Below are positions 9,134 through 17,465 of a stretch of DNA of 64,000 nt, piece after piece (position 1 is the first letter of the stretch; the number at the start of each line of letters is the position of its first letter). The notes beneath the pieces are model-generated. The model searched no databases. It saw nothing but the letters and a program-made list of their open reading frames with translations, and was not told where the DNA came from. Source of the DNA: [Clostridium] symbiosum (GTDB lineage: Bacteria > Bacillota > Clostridia > Lachnospirales > Lachnospiraceae); NCBI GenBank assembly GCA_036419695.1, contig CP143946.1, positions 248,001 through 312,000 of the forward strand, written 5' to 3'. Position numbers and translations under genes: made by a program.

Positions 9134-10663
9134 ATGAAAGTGATATGCGCGGTCAAAAAAGAGTCAATGTCGTTTTTTTTACATTTCAATCCATATTTTG
9201 CCGAGAGCGCCGGGGAGATCGGAGAACTTCTTTCCGGTTCTGAACCGTGCCTGTTATTTATCGACGCCCTCCATATTACGCCGGGCATTTTGAAAGCGGT
9301 TCGGGAGAAGAGAGATATCTGCCTGGCAAGCCTCATGGCGGAGTCGCCGGAACAGATCGGGATGATGAAAACGCTGTATCCGGAGTTCAGGCTGATCAGC
9401 CTGGCCAATGTAGCGGACGGAAGGGAAGTCTTTTCGGCGGAGATGTTTAAGGATATTCTGGCATCGGAATATGTGAACGACATGATATATGGCCACCCGG
9501 AACGTATCCTGGAGCTGGATTTCCTGTTTCGGACCATGCATATTAAGATAACTCCGCAGATCGTCTTTACCATTGTGTTTGATGATTTCTGGACCATCTG
9601 CGAAAAGAAGGATAACGTTTACCGGTACCGGCTTAAGAGAACCCTGCTCAACAGCACCAGAAAGGTACTGGAAAGGGGGTACAGCGCCGTGTCCGCCACG
9701 CTGATGGGGACGGATAAAGTGGTAGTTTTACTCAATTGCCGTGATTTAACGGGGGAGGATGCGGAAGATTATGCCGCCCGGTGCGCCGAATTGCTCCTGT
9801 CGGAGATTAAAAAGATGACGGGATATTCCGTTTCGATTGGAATGAGCTGTTTCTGTGCGGCTCCGGCATTGCTCTGCCGCGCCTATGAGCAGTCCTTCCG
9901 GGCGCTGGAGCAGTCGTTTATGGCCGGGCCGGGTCAGCTTCTGCGCTATCAAAGCCCATCCTTCGAGCGGGGGAAAACATCGAAGGCAGGCGGTTCGCCC
10001 GCCCTCCGGGAGCAGGGGAAAAAGGATTTGATCGTCGCGGTCACAACACAGGACGATGCTCTCTGTGCGGAAACACTCAACCATATCTTTGCCGGGCTTG
10101 CCATGCAGAATGCAGATTCTTCCTATATAAAGTCGTTATCGGTCTCCATCCTTTCCGAGCTGGCCGGATACGGCGTCGGCATGGGGCTGGATGCGGTGGA
10201 TATTTCATCGAAAGTCCTGTCCGTCACCGGAGCGATATTCAAAGCCAACACGATGAATGACGTCAAGGCCGAGACCTACCAGTTCCTTCAGGGCCTGTCG
10301 AGGAGCTTAAAGTCCGGGGTTCCGAAAAGCACGCCCCTCGATATGGCGGCCGCCTATCTGGAACAGTACTACATGAATAATCCGGGATTAAACGAGGTGG
10401 CGGATTTATGTGGTTACAGTCCGGCCTATTTCAGCCGCGCCTTTAAAGCGCGCTTCGGAGTGAACTTTGTCCGCTACAGCCGGGAGGTTCAGCTTAAAAA
10501 TGCCAAAAAGCTGTTGCGGGGCAGCGATTTAAGTCTTGCACAGATTGCGGAGAAGACGGGGTTCCAGACCACCAGCTATCTGGGCGCCGTTTTTAAGAAG
10601 GAGGTGGGGCTGTCTCCTGGAAACTACCGGATTTTGTCGGAGAGCGGGTTGCATTCTGATTAA
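9134..10663 (+). CDS. AraC family regulator with degenerate GGDEF-like middle domain
   Basis: This is a large AraC-type regulator of 509 residues. About residues 1-125 form an unassigned N-terminal domain with no receiver-type Asp/Lys pattern. Residues 140-270 resemble the degenerate GGDEF-like domain found in PucR/CdaR and AraC-type proteins (MTGYSVSIGMSCFC region) without a GGDEF motif. A linker follows, and then the double helix-turn-helix AraC domain at about 405-505 (LNEVADLCGYSPAYFSRAFK, and IAEKTGFQTTSYLGAVFKKE). It is divergent from the flavin reductase-amidohydrolase-MFS-MATE operon and is the likely activator. The ligand is unknown. Confidence 0.88.
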   Translation: MKVICAVKKESMSFFLHFNPYFAESAGEIGELLSGSEPCLLFIDALHITPGILKAVREKRDICLASLMAESPEQIGMMKTLYPEFRLISLANVADGREVFSAEMFKDILASEYVNDMIYGHPERILELDFLFRTMHIKITPQIVFTIVFDDFWTICEKKDNVYRYRLKRTLLNSTRKVLERGYSAVSATLMGTDKVVVLLNCRDLTGEDAEDYAARCAELLLSEIKKMTGYSVSIGMSCFCAAPALLCRAYEQSFRALEQSFMAGPGQLLRYQSPSFERGKTSKAGGSPALREQGKKDLIVAVTTQDDALCAETLNHIFAGLAMQNADSSYIKSLSVSILSELAGYGVGMGLDAVDISSKVLSVTGAIFKANTMNDVKAETYQFLQGLSRSLKSGVPKSTPLDMAAAYLEQYYMNNPGLNEVADLCGYSPAYFSRAFKARFGVNFVRYSREVQLKNAKKLLRGSDLSLAQIAEKTGFQTTSYLGAVFKKEVGLSPGNYRILSESGLHSD

Positions 10664-10695
10664 AACTATGCTAAACTAACCTACGCAATAAGGCC

Positions 10696-10726
10696 GTGAA
10701 ATTTCTGTACCTGAAAGAAATTTCAC
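10696..10726. other. Perfect 10-bp stem-loop downstream of AraC gene
   Basis: GTGAAATTTC and GAAATTTCAC form a perfect 10-bp stem with an 11-nt loop. No T-run follows, so it is a poor intrinsic terminator. It lies 11 bp before the preQ1 aptamer and could insulate the riboswitch transcript or mark the 3' end of the AraC mRNA. Confidence 0.5.
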
Positions 10727-10737
10727 AATTAAAGACC

Positions 10738-10780
10738 GGTGTGTTCGAGACCTTCCACACCTAAAACAAAACTAAAGGAG
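10738..10780 (+). promoter_or_regulatory. Class I preQ1 riboswitch (translational)
   Basis: The stem P1 is GGTGTG (10738-10743) with CACACC (10756-10761) and encloses a 12-nt loop that contains CCTT. The A-rich tail TAAAACAAAACTAAAGGAG follows. Its AAGG can pair with the loop CCTT to form the H-type pseudoknot. The layout closely matches the Thermoanaerobacter-type preQ1-I aptamer, whose tail also carries the ribosome site. AGGAG (10776-10780) is the Shine-Dalgarno of queT, with the ATG 10 bp away. Binding of preQ1 should therefore hide the ribosome site and lower QueT synthesis. Confidence 0.82.
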
Positions 10781-10790
10781 ACAACTGAAT

Positions 10791-11309
10791 ATGAGAGAGA
10801 GAAACAACAAAACCGTTTACTTTTTAGCCTATGGAGCGGTGATCGCGGCCATTTATACCGCACTTACCGTGCCGTTTGCCCCGATTTCCTTCGGACCGGT
10901 GCAGTTCCGGATTTCCGAGGCGCTGTGCATCCTGCCGTTTTTCACGCCGGCGGCGGTACCGGGAGTCTTTATCGGCTGCCTGTTATCGAACCTGCTCAGC
11001 GGTGCGGCGCCGTTAGACGTCGTGTTCGGAAGCCTGGCAACGCTGATCGGCGCATTAGGCTCCTACGGGCTTCGCAGGAACAGGAATCTGGTATGCATTC
11101 CCCCGATCCTGTCCAACGTGATCATTATCCCCTGGGTTCTCCGCTTTGCCTACGGCTCCGCGGACTTAATCCCATTTGCCATGGTCACAGTGGGAATCGG
11201 AGAGATTCTGGCAATCGGAGTTCTGGGCAATATGCTCCTGCGCGTACTGGAACGGTATAAAAATACTATTTTTGGCAGATGCCTGGCAGAGAATACGGCT
11301 GCCAGATAA
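10791..11309 (+). CDS. queT: QueT family queuosine-precursor transporter
   Basis: The protein has 172 residues and about five to six membrane helices. It matches the QueT family, thought to be substrate-binding (S) components of ECF transporters that import queuine or preQ1-type precursors. Recognisable segments are the N-terminal helix AAIYTALTVPFAPISFGPVQ, the conserved ISEALCILPFF, and a C-terminal GIGEILAIGVLG. A class I preQ1 riboswitch lies directly before it, which independently supports the call. The ECF energising module is not in this window. A strong intrinsic terminator follows about 65 bp after the stop. Confidence 0.92.
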   Translation: MRERNNKTVYFLAYGAVIAAIYTALTVPFAPISFGPVQFRISEALCILPFFTPAAVPGVFIGCLLSNLLSGAAPLDVVFGSLATLIGALGSYGLRRNRNLVCIPPILSNVIIIPWVLRFAYGSADLIPFAMVTVGIGEILAIGVLGNMLLRVLERYKNTIFGRCLAENTAAR

Positions 11310-11374
11310 CCGGAAAGAACGGAAAAAGCCGGACGGAACCGGTATCTGGTAAAAATACAGGAATTTAAGTAATG

Positions 11375-11414
11375 AAAAGCCTCGGAAAGGAGATAATTCT
11401 TTTCCGGGGCTTTT
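11375..11414 (+). terminator. Intrinsic terminator after queT
   Basis: AAAAGCCTCGGAAA pairs with TTTTCCGGGGCTTTT across a short loop, with one wobble position. The A-run and T-run at the two ends make it usable in both directions. It separates queT from murC. Confidence 0.8.
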
Positions 11415-11562
11415 AAAATTATTGACATTTTCCAGCAAAAGAAGTTAAATTAGAGTGGTGCTGTACTGCACGTAGAAAACAGGGTACGGCAAAGGACATC
11501 AAAACGGCATATACATTATATAGAGAGGCTGCAGAATATAGAAAATAAAGGTGGAAAACAGT

Positions 11563-12942
11563 ATGTATCAGATTGATTTTGGAAAACCACAGTCGGTTCA
11601 CTTTATCGGTATCGGCGGAATCAGCATGAGTGGATTGGCAGAGATTCTGATGGACGAGGGATTTAAGATATCGGGGTCCGATGCCCGCAGTTCAGAGCTG
11701 ACGGAGCATCTTGAGGCCAGAGGGGCCGCGGTTTACTATGGTCAGAAGGCTGAAAATATAAAGGATGGAATTGATGTGGTTGTCTATACGGCAGCTATCC
11801 ACGAGGATAATCCGGAATTTATGGAAGTGAAGAGGAGAGGGATTCCTCTGATGAGCCGCGCGGATCTTCTCGGGCAGATGATGAAGAATTATAAGGAGGC
11901 AATTGCAATTGCCGGAACCCACGGAAAGACGACGACCACATCTATGGTGACGGAGATTTTCCTGGAGGCGGACAATAATCCCACGATATCGGTGGGCGGA
12001 ATCCTGAATTCCATAGGCGGCAACATCCGTGTGGGCGGTCCCGAATTCTTTGTGACCGAGGCGTGTGAATATACGAACAGCTTTCTGTCGTTTTATCCGA
12101 CCATGGCGGTTGTACTTAATATAGAAGAAGACCATCTCGATTTCTTCAAGGATATCGACGATATCCGCCGCTCTTTCAGGCTTTTCATGGAAAAAGTCCC
12201 GGAGAATGGAACCGTGATTATAAACGGGGACATAGAGAACTGGCAGGAACTGACGAAAGACGTGAGCGGACGGGTCATTACATTCGGCAGCTCCAGGGAA
12301 AACGACTACAGCGCGGATGCCATTGTGTATGATGAGTACGCAAGGCCGTCCTTTGATCTCTATATTAAGGGAGAGAAAAGGGAGCGTCTCAGCCTGGGCG
12401 TGCAGGGAGAGCACAATGTTTACAATGCGCTCGGCGCCATCGCCGTGTCACTGGAAGCGGGAGCCGGTATGGATGCGATCAGCCGGGGACTTATCAGGTT
12501 CACGGGAACCAACCGGAGGTTTGAGAAGAAGGGCGAACTGAAGGGAATCACAATCATTGACGACTATGCGCACCATCCGCAGGAGATTGAGGCCACACTG
12601 AAGGCCGCAAAGAATTATCCCCATAAGCGTATCTGCTGTGCATTCCAGCCGCATACTTATACGAGGACAAAGGCATTTTTAAACCAGTTTGCAGAGGCTC
12701 TATCGCTGGCCGACTGCGTCATGCTGACCGACATCTATCCGGCCAGGGAAACTGACACTCTTGGAGTCAGTTCTGCGGATATTGTCGCTCTTTTAAAGGA
12801 AAAAGGAGTCGATGCCTGGTATCTTCCGACCTTCGCCGATGTGGAAAAATTTATTTTGGAAAATTGTACACAAGGCGATTTGTTGATAACTATGGGGGCC
12901 GGAGACATTGTAAAGGTTGGAGAAGAGCTGTTGGGACACTAG
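11563..12942 (+). CDS. murC: UDP-N-acetylmuramate--L-alanine ligase
   Basis: MurC joins L-alanine to UDP-MurNAc in the cytoplasm, the first peptide step of peptidoglycan synthesis. The 459-residue length is normal. Visible motifs are the N-terminal dinucleotide-like IGIGGISMSG (about 15-24), the ATP-binding AGTHGKTTTT (117-126), the EACEYTNSFL segment of Mur ligases, NTIEEDHLD-type metal site as NIEEDHLDFF, and DDYAHHPQEI. The ATG at 11563 is chosen because AAGGTGG lies 8 bp before it; an in-frame GTG four codons earlier overlaps that site. The stop codon is immediately followed by the first of a cluster of DnaA boxes. Confidence 0.97.
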   Translation: MYQIDFGKPQSVHFIGIGGISMSGLAEILMDEGFKISGSDARSSELTEHLEARGAAVYYGQKAENIKDGIDVVVYTAAIHEDNPEFMEVKRRGIPLMSRADLLGQMMKNYKEAIAIAGTHGKTTTTSMVTEIFLEADNNPTISVGGILNSIGGNIRVGGPEFFVTEACEYTNSFLSFYPTMAVVLNIEEDHLDFFKDIDDIRRSFRLFMEKVPENGTVIINGDIENWQELTKDVSGRVITFGSSRENDYSADAIVYDEYARPSFDLYIKGEKRERLSLGVQGEHNVYNALGAIAVSLEAGAGMDAISRGLIRFTGTNRRFEKKGELKGITIIDDYAHHPQEIEATLKAAKNYPHKRICCAFQPHTYTRTKAFLNQFAEALSLADCVMLTDIYPARETDTLGVSSADIVALLKEKGVDAWYLPTFADVEKFILENCTQGDLLITMGAGDIVKVGEELLGH

Positions 12943-13141
12943 TTATCCACATTATCCACATAGTTGTCAACATTTTATGTAAAGAAGCTATGTGGATTTT
13001 TTCTGCCCACAGTGCAAAACGGGTGAAATTCCAGGAACGTTGATAAATCAAGGCTTTCGACAAAAATGTGCATAGATCGCAGAGGCGGTACACAATTTTG
13101 TCCACATTATCCACATTATCCACACCAATATCTGTGGATAA
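12943..13141. promoter_or_regulatory. DnaA-box cluster
   Basis: Five perfect TTATCCACA boxes occur in under 200 bp: 12943-12951 and 12952-12960 in tandem, 13107-13115 and 13116-13124 in tandem, and an inverted copy at 13133-13141. Near-matches lie at 13098-13106 (TTGTCCACA) and 12991-12999. The tandem boxes abut with no spacer. They sit between murC and a DnaD-domain gene that is followed by a helicase-loader gene. No dnaA or dnaN is near, so this is more likely a DnaA-controlled promoter or titration site than oriC. Confidence 0.8.
12954..13002 (+). terminator. murC terminator built on a DnaA box
   Basis: ATCCACATAG (12954-12963) pairs perfectly with CTATGTGGAT (12988-12997), followed by a run of T. 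The left arm is mostly the second DnaA box. The loop is 24 nt, longer than usual, so efficiency may be modest. Confidence 0.6.
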
Positions 13142-13170
13142 GCGGGCCTATTTTCTTTTACAGGGACCTG

Positions 13171-13179
13171 TGTTATTAT
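13171..13179 (+). promoter_or_regulatory. Candidate extended -10 promoter of the DnaD-like gene
   Basis: TGTTATTAT has the TGn extended -10 form. Transcription would start near 13186, about 60 bp before the chosen ATG. The inverted DnaA box at 13133-13141 would then lie just upstream of the -35 position, where DnaA could act as repressor or activator. No good -35 hexamer is visible. Confidence 0.4.
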
Positions 13180-13245
13180 GTAAGAACAGTGGTATCCGGG
13201 TATATACCGGATCATGATCGAACCAAAGCGAGGAATGGTGAGGGG

Positions 13246-14334
13246 ATGGAACTAAAGTTTACAAACCGGTTTTCTGCAAGATTTACCGTGGTGGCAAATG
13301 AGTTTATAGATGAATATATGGCCGACGCCAATGGAGAGTATGTAAAGGTGTACCTCTACCTGCTCCGCCACGAGGGGGAGGCAATCACGGTGGAGGCGGT
13401 GGCCGATGCGCTAAACCATACGGAAGCCGATGTTCGCCGTGCATTTGCCTACTGGCAGAAAGCCGGAGTGCTTGAACCATCCGGCGGTGAGGCCGCAGTA
13501 CCGGACAGGAAGAAAACAGTCTGTCGGGCGGCGGAACTTGGAACCGCCGCAAATCAGCCTGCCGGAAACCAGGCGGCACGTGAGACCAGCGCTGCCTGTG
13601 CCTGTGATATGGAGGCGCTGTCGGATGATGAGACCTTTACCCAGCTCGTATACATATCCCAGAAATATCTGAATAAAACGTTTACGCCCGTGGACTGCCA
13701 GGTATTTGTAAACCTGTATAAGAACCTGAACATGGCGCCGGAACTCATCGAGTTCCTGGTGGAGTATTGTGCACAGAACGGCCATACCAGCCTGCGCTAT
13801 GTGGAAAAGGTAGCCCTCAACTGGCATGAGAAGAAGATTATGACGGTCGAAGAGGCCAGGGCCTACTCCAGAAGTTTTTCTAAAGAATCATTTGCCGTTA
13901 TGAAGGCCATGGGCCTCACCGGCAGAAACCCTGCAGATTCTGAATTCGAACTGATGGAGAAGTGGTTCAGGAGCTACGGCTTCACGCGTGAGATTGTCGT
14001 GGAGGCGTGCGACAGGACAATCCGTGCGATTCACAACCCCAGTTTCCAGTATGCCGACCGGATCCTTTCAGACTGGAAAGACGCCGGAGTGAGGACGAAA
14101 AGCGATATCGACGCTCTTGACAAGATACGCAGGGAACAGGAAAAGACAAAAGAGAACAAGGGCGGCCGCGGCCAGGCAGACGGTTCCGGGCGTTCCGGAA
14201 AAGGCGGCCAGGGCCGGTCTTCCAACCGTTTCCATAATCTGGAGGAACATGGATACGATTATGATGAGATGGTCTGGGACATGATCAATGCAGGACAGAA
14301 GAGCGGGGAACCGGGAACGGGCCACACAGAGTGA
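13246..14334 (+). CDS. DnaD-domain replication initiation protein
   Basis: This encodes 362 residues from the ATG at 13246. The frame stays open 60 codons upstream, but that stretch covers the DnaA boxes and promoter and is an unlikely coding region. An N-terminal winged-helix-like part (about 5-85) is followed by a linker and two DnaD/DnaB-type helical repeats at about 125-210 and 215-285 (YISQKYLNKTFTPVDCQVF; FRSYGFTREIVVEACDR). The C-terminus is Gly/Lys/Arg-rich (about 300-335), as in DNA-binding tails. DnaD-type proteins help DnaI load the replicative helicase. The helicase-loader gene starts 13 bp after the stop. Confidence 0.88.
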   Translation: MELKFTNRFSARFTVVANEFIDEYMADANGEYVKVYLYLLRHEGEAITVEAVADALNHTEADVRRAFAYWQKAGVLEPSGGEAAVPDRKKTVCRAAELGTAANQPAGNQAARETSAACACDMEALSDDETFTQLVYISQKYLNKTFTPVDCQVFVNLYKNLNMAPELIEFLVEYCAQNGHTSLRYVEKVALNWHEKKIMTVEEARAYSRSFSKESFAVMKAMGLTGRNPADSEFELMEKWFRSYGFTREIVVEACDRTIRAIHNPSFQYADRILSDWKDAGVRTKSDIDALDKIRREQEKTKENKGGRGQADGSGRSGKGGQGRSSNRFHNLEEHGYDYDEMVWDMINAGQKSGEPGTGHTE

Positions 14335-14347
14335 GCAGGAGGTGGAG

Positions 14348-15349
14348 ATGGCACTCAGTAACTCACAGTATGATTCCATCATGCGGATCTACAATCAAAA
14401 ACAACTGAACAATAAACATGAGCTGGATCGGCGGACCAGCGAGGTATACCGGAAGATTCCGGCCGTCAGGGAGATGAATGACGAGATCAGCTCTGCTGCG
14501 GTGCGGAGCGCAAAACAACTTCTGGCAGGCGACCAGGGAGCGGTTGAGAAGCTCAGGAAGACCATTGCCGAACTCCGGGAGGAGCGCCAGGTTCTGCTTG
14601 CCTCCTACGGTTATCCGGCCGATTACCTTGAGATGCAGTATGAATGCCCCGACTGCAGGGACACCGGCTACTGCAACGGTAAAAAATGCCATTGCTTCCG
14701 CCAGCGGGAGATTAACCTGCTGTACGCCCAGTCCAATATCAGGGAGATATTAAAGAGGGAGAACTTCGACCGTTTTTCTTATGAATATTTCGACGATACA
14801 AAGATTGATGAGCGGAGCGGAAAGACGGCAAGAGAATACATGCGGCAGGTTGTGGACACCTGCAAACAGTATGTGGATAATTTCGGACAGAAGAAGGACA
14901 ATATACTGTTTACCGGAAAGACGGGACTCGGCAAAACATTCCTCAGCAACTGTATTGCCAGGGAACTGATAGAACTCAGCTATTCCGTCGTCTATCTGCC
15001 GGCGGTAGAGATGTTTGAGATATTTTCTAAGGAGCGCTTTTCCTATGACTCCACCGATGAGGACCGGGACCGTTCCCGCTACCTCCTGGAGTGTGACCTC
15101 CTGATCATCGATGATCTGGGAACGGAGCTGGTTAATACATTCACCACATCCCAGCTGTTCTACGTGATCAATGAACGGATGAGCCGGAAGCTGGGCACGA
15201 TTATTTCCACCAATCTGCCGGTCAACGAGATGAGGGACGAGTTTACCGACCGGATTATGTCCAGAATCGTGAGTCAGTACAAGGTGATACCTCTCTATGG
15301 GGAAGATATCCGTATCAGGAAGAAACTAAGAGAAGCAAGGGGAAATTAG
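14348..15349 (+). CDS. DnaC/DnaI-type helicase loader ATPase
   Basis: The 333-residue AAA+ protein begins at the ATG at 14348, directly after GCAGGAGGTGGAG; an upstream in-frame ATG inside the previous gene lacks this site. An N-terminal helical region is followed by a Cys cluster (Cys100, 103, 109, 114, 116), likely a zinc site. The Walker A motif GKTGLGKT is at 190-197 and Walker B (LLIIDDLG) near 255. This layout fits primosomal DnaI/DnaC loaders rather than stand-alone IstB of insertion sequences, and no transposase is near. It forms an operon with the DnaD-domain gene and is probably under DnaA control. Confidence 0.9.
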   Translation: MALSNSQYDSIMRIYNQKQLNNKHELDRRTSEVYRKIPAVREMNDEISSAAVRSAKQLLAGDQGAVEKLRKTIAELREERQVLLASYGYPADYLEMQYECPDCRDTGYCNGKKCHCFRQREINLLYAQSNIREILKRENFDRFSYEYFDDTKIDERSGKTAREYMRQVVDTCKQYVDNFGQKKDNILFTGKTGLGKTFLSNCIARELIELSYSVVYLPAVEMFEIFSKERFSYDSTDEDRDRSRYLLECDLLIIDDLGTELVNTFTTSQLFYVINERMSRKLGTIISTNLPVNEMRDEFTDRIMSRIVSQYKVIPLYGEDIRIRKKLREARGN

Positions 15350-15350
15350 G

Positions 15351-15966
15351 CTAAAAAATGAGAACGCCGCCGGTGACGGCCGGGGTTCGGGATGGTGAGA
15401 GGGAGATTATGAGTCTTCAGTCCCGGGCTGCAGGTTGCCGCGGGTGGGGAATCGATGCCGGGGGAGTGTCTGATGTTCGGTCTGAGATTGTATAGTTTCA
15501 ACCTGTATAATCTTAGACAGTATAATTTCAGATTGAATATTTCAGGTTTGTCTATACCGATTTTTATTATTATATTTAGTCGGTGATACCGCCGGAATGT
15601 AAAAGTATCAAATTTGCGTGGTGGCAGCGACAATACCCGTTACGCACTTGACGAAAGGGACAATGAGTCTCTGAACATGACGAACGGGGCCGATCCCTGC
15701 CTTGTCTTCAGTCCCGGCCATAATCTGCCCGGGGAAGGAGGGGAAAAATTTTCCGCAGGGGACCTTGGAATCCGCCGGTGCTTGCTGAGGTATTTTACGA
15801 AGCTAGCAACCGCTGCGCATTCCACAAGCGAAAGCGAGTCCCCGTAGGATTTTTTTTCCCCGGATTCCCCCTCACGACATCATCCCCCCCCCCCGGGACT
15901 GAAGATTCACCACCTCCACCTCCCCCGTCCGCCATCATCCAGAGCCGTCCCGCATCTCAACTAAAA
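15351..15966. repeat. Composite giant-hairpin element, locus A
   Basis: This 616-bp gene-free region starts two bases after the dnaC-like stop codon. It has a truncated left half-element (15351-15463, with GAGTCTTCAGTCCCGG at 15411-15426), an AT-rich centre (15464-15616), a leader GTGGCAGCGACAATACCC (15621-15638), and a full long hairpin (about 15675-15940). Inside the hairpin GTCTTCAGTCCCGG (15704-15717) pairs with CCGGGACTGAAGA (15893-15905), and GGAATCCGCCGGTGCTTGCT with AGCAACCGCTGCGCATTCC near the apex. The same sequences recur at 27932-28879 and 43711-44309. No protein of known type is encoded. Confidence 0.85.
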
Positions 15967-16099
15967 TAACAAACCCCTTGATTTACTTGACTTATCTGGT
16001 GCATAATGATATAAATGAAACGTTGATTGGGAACAATACGGCCGGAGGCAGCAAAGGCCGATCATATTAAAATATATATAGACATACTGGAGGAAAGAG

Positions 16100-17281
16100 A
16101 TGTTGTACGAAGAAAAAATCATTGAGACGATTCCGGTGGGGCCGCTTGGCCTGATCCCGCTCAAAGGATGCGCTGAACTTGGAAAGAAAGTGGATGACTA
16201 TCTTGTATCATGGAGAAGGGAGAGGGAGAGCGAACATAAGACAACCATCGCTTTCTCCGGTTATCAGAGAGACACCTATATTATCGGCGCCAACACACCG
16301 AGATTTGGTTCCGGTGAAGGAAAGGGAACCATCTCCGCATCGGTGCGGGGTGACGACGTATACATCCTGGTGGATATCTGTAATTACAGCCTCACCTATT
16401 CCCTGTGCGGTATGGTAAACCATATGTCCCCGGACGACCATTTTCAGGATTTAAAGAGAATTATTGCGGCTGTGGGCGGTAAGGCAAGAAGGATCAATGT
16501 TATTATGCCGTTCCTCTATGAGAGCCGCCAGCATAAGAGATCGGGACGTGAGTCCCTGGACTGCGCCCTGGCCCTGGAAGAGCTGGTGGAGATGGGAGTG
16601 GAGAATATTATCACTTTTGATGCCCATGACCCGCGTGTCCAGAACGCAATCCCGTTAAAAGGATTTGAGACCGTACAGCCGATTTACCAGTTTATTAAAT
16701 ATCTTCTCAAATATGAGACGGAACTTCAGATTGACAGCGATCATATGATGGTAATCAGCCCGGATGAGGGCGGCATGTCACGCGCCGTATTCTTTGCGAA
16801 CGTGCTTGGACTGGACATGGGTATGTTCTACAAGCGCCGCGATTACACAAAGATTGTCGGCGGCCGCAACCCGATCGTGGCTCATGAATTCCTGGGCGCC
16901 AGCGTGGAAGGCAAAGATGTCATCATCGTGGACGATATGATTTCTTCTGGAGAGAGTATGCTGGACGTTGCCAAAGAATTAAAGGCCAGAAAAGCCAGGA
17001 AGGTATTTATCTGTTCCACCTTCGGCCTTTTCACCAACGGACTGCAGAAGTTCGACGAGTACTATGGCAACGGCCTGATTGACAGGATTCTGACTACGAA
17101 CCTGATTTATCAGACTCCGGAGCTGCTTTCAAGGCCGTATTATATCAATGTGGATATGAGTAAATATATTGCGCTTATCATCGACAACCTGAACCATGAC
17201 GCATCTCTGAGCGAGCTTCTGAACCCGACCGGCAGAATTAACAGGCTGCTTGTAAAGTACAGGGCAGGAATCAGAGATTAA
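16100..17281 (+). CDS. prs: Ribose-phosphate pyrophosphokinase (PRPP synthetase)
   Basis: The enzyme transfers pyrophosphate from ATP to ribose 5-phosphate, giving PRPP for nucleotide, His and Trp synthesis. The PRPP-binding motif VDDMISSGES lies at 277-286. The DAHDPRVQNA segment (about 174-183) matches the catalytic flexible-loop region, and MPFLYESRQHKRSGRES (137-152) matches the ATP-binding YARQDRK-type loop of Prs proteins. At 393 residues it is about 75 longer than classical Prs, with an N-terminal extension seen in some Clostridia. GGAGGAAAGAG precedes the ATG. It seems to be transcribed alone. Confidence 0.92.
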   Translation: MLYEEKIIETIPVGPLGLIPLKGCAELGKKVDDYLVSWRRERESEHKTTIAFSGYQRDTYIIGANTPRFGSGEGKGTISASVRGDDVYILVDICNYSLTYSLCGMVNHMSPDDHFQDLKRIIAAVGGKARRINVIMPFLYESRQHKRSGRESLDCALALEELVEMGVENIITFDAHDPRVQNAIPLKGFETVQPIYQFIKYLLKYETELQIDSDHMMVISPDEGGMSRAVFFANVLGLDMGMFYKRRDYTKIVGGRNPIVAHEFLGASVEGKDVIIVDDMISSGESMLDVAKELKARKARKVFICSTFGLFTNGLQKFDEYYGNGLIDRILTTNLIYQTPELLSRPYYINVDMSKYIALIIDNLNHDASLSELLNPTGRINRLLVKYRAGIRD

Positions 17282-17384
17282 TTGTGGAAATGTGCACAGC
17301 CGTTTTGGCCTCAACCCAGTTTTATTTCATTAAGCGGATGCGGACAGGCCGGTGCAAATTTTAAACCGTATCAGACAGGAAGAC

Positions 17385-17428
17385 AGGACAGAGGGATTCT
17401 CATTCAGGGGAGTCTTTCTGTCCTTTCT
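17385..17428 (+). terminator. Possible terminator or attenuator hairpin after prs
   Basis: AGGACAGA (17385-17392) pairs with TCTGTCCT (17417-17424), followed by a short T-rich tail. The loop is long (24 nt). It lies between prs and the alcohol dehydrogenase gene, which starts about 40 bp further on. Confidence 0.4.
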
Positions 17429-17465
17429 ATTGAGGAAAAGTGGAATCACAGGAAGGAGTAAGAAG

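Noticed and set aside
12943..13141. DnaA-box cluster as the chromosomal origin
   Set aside because: There is no dnaA, dnaN, recF or rpmH nearby and no clear AT-rich unwinding element, so a regulatory or titration role is more likely.
14348..15349. DnaC-like ATPase as IstB of an IS21 element
   Set aside because: No IstA transposase or terminal repeats are near; it is paired with a DnaD-domain gene and has the N-terminal zinc-type cysteine cluster.
15614..15969. Open reading frames within the hairpin elements as genes
   Set aside because: They run through the hairpin arms, lack ribosome sites, give low-complexity Pro/Ser/Arg-rich products, and differ between copies.
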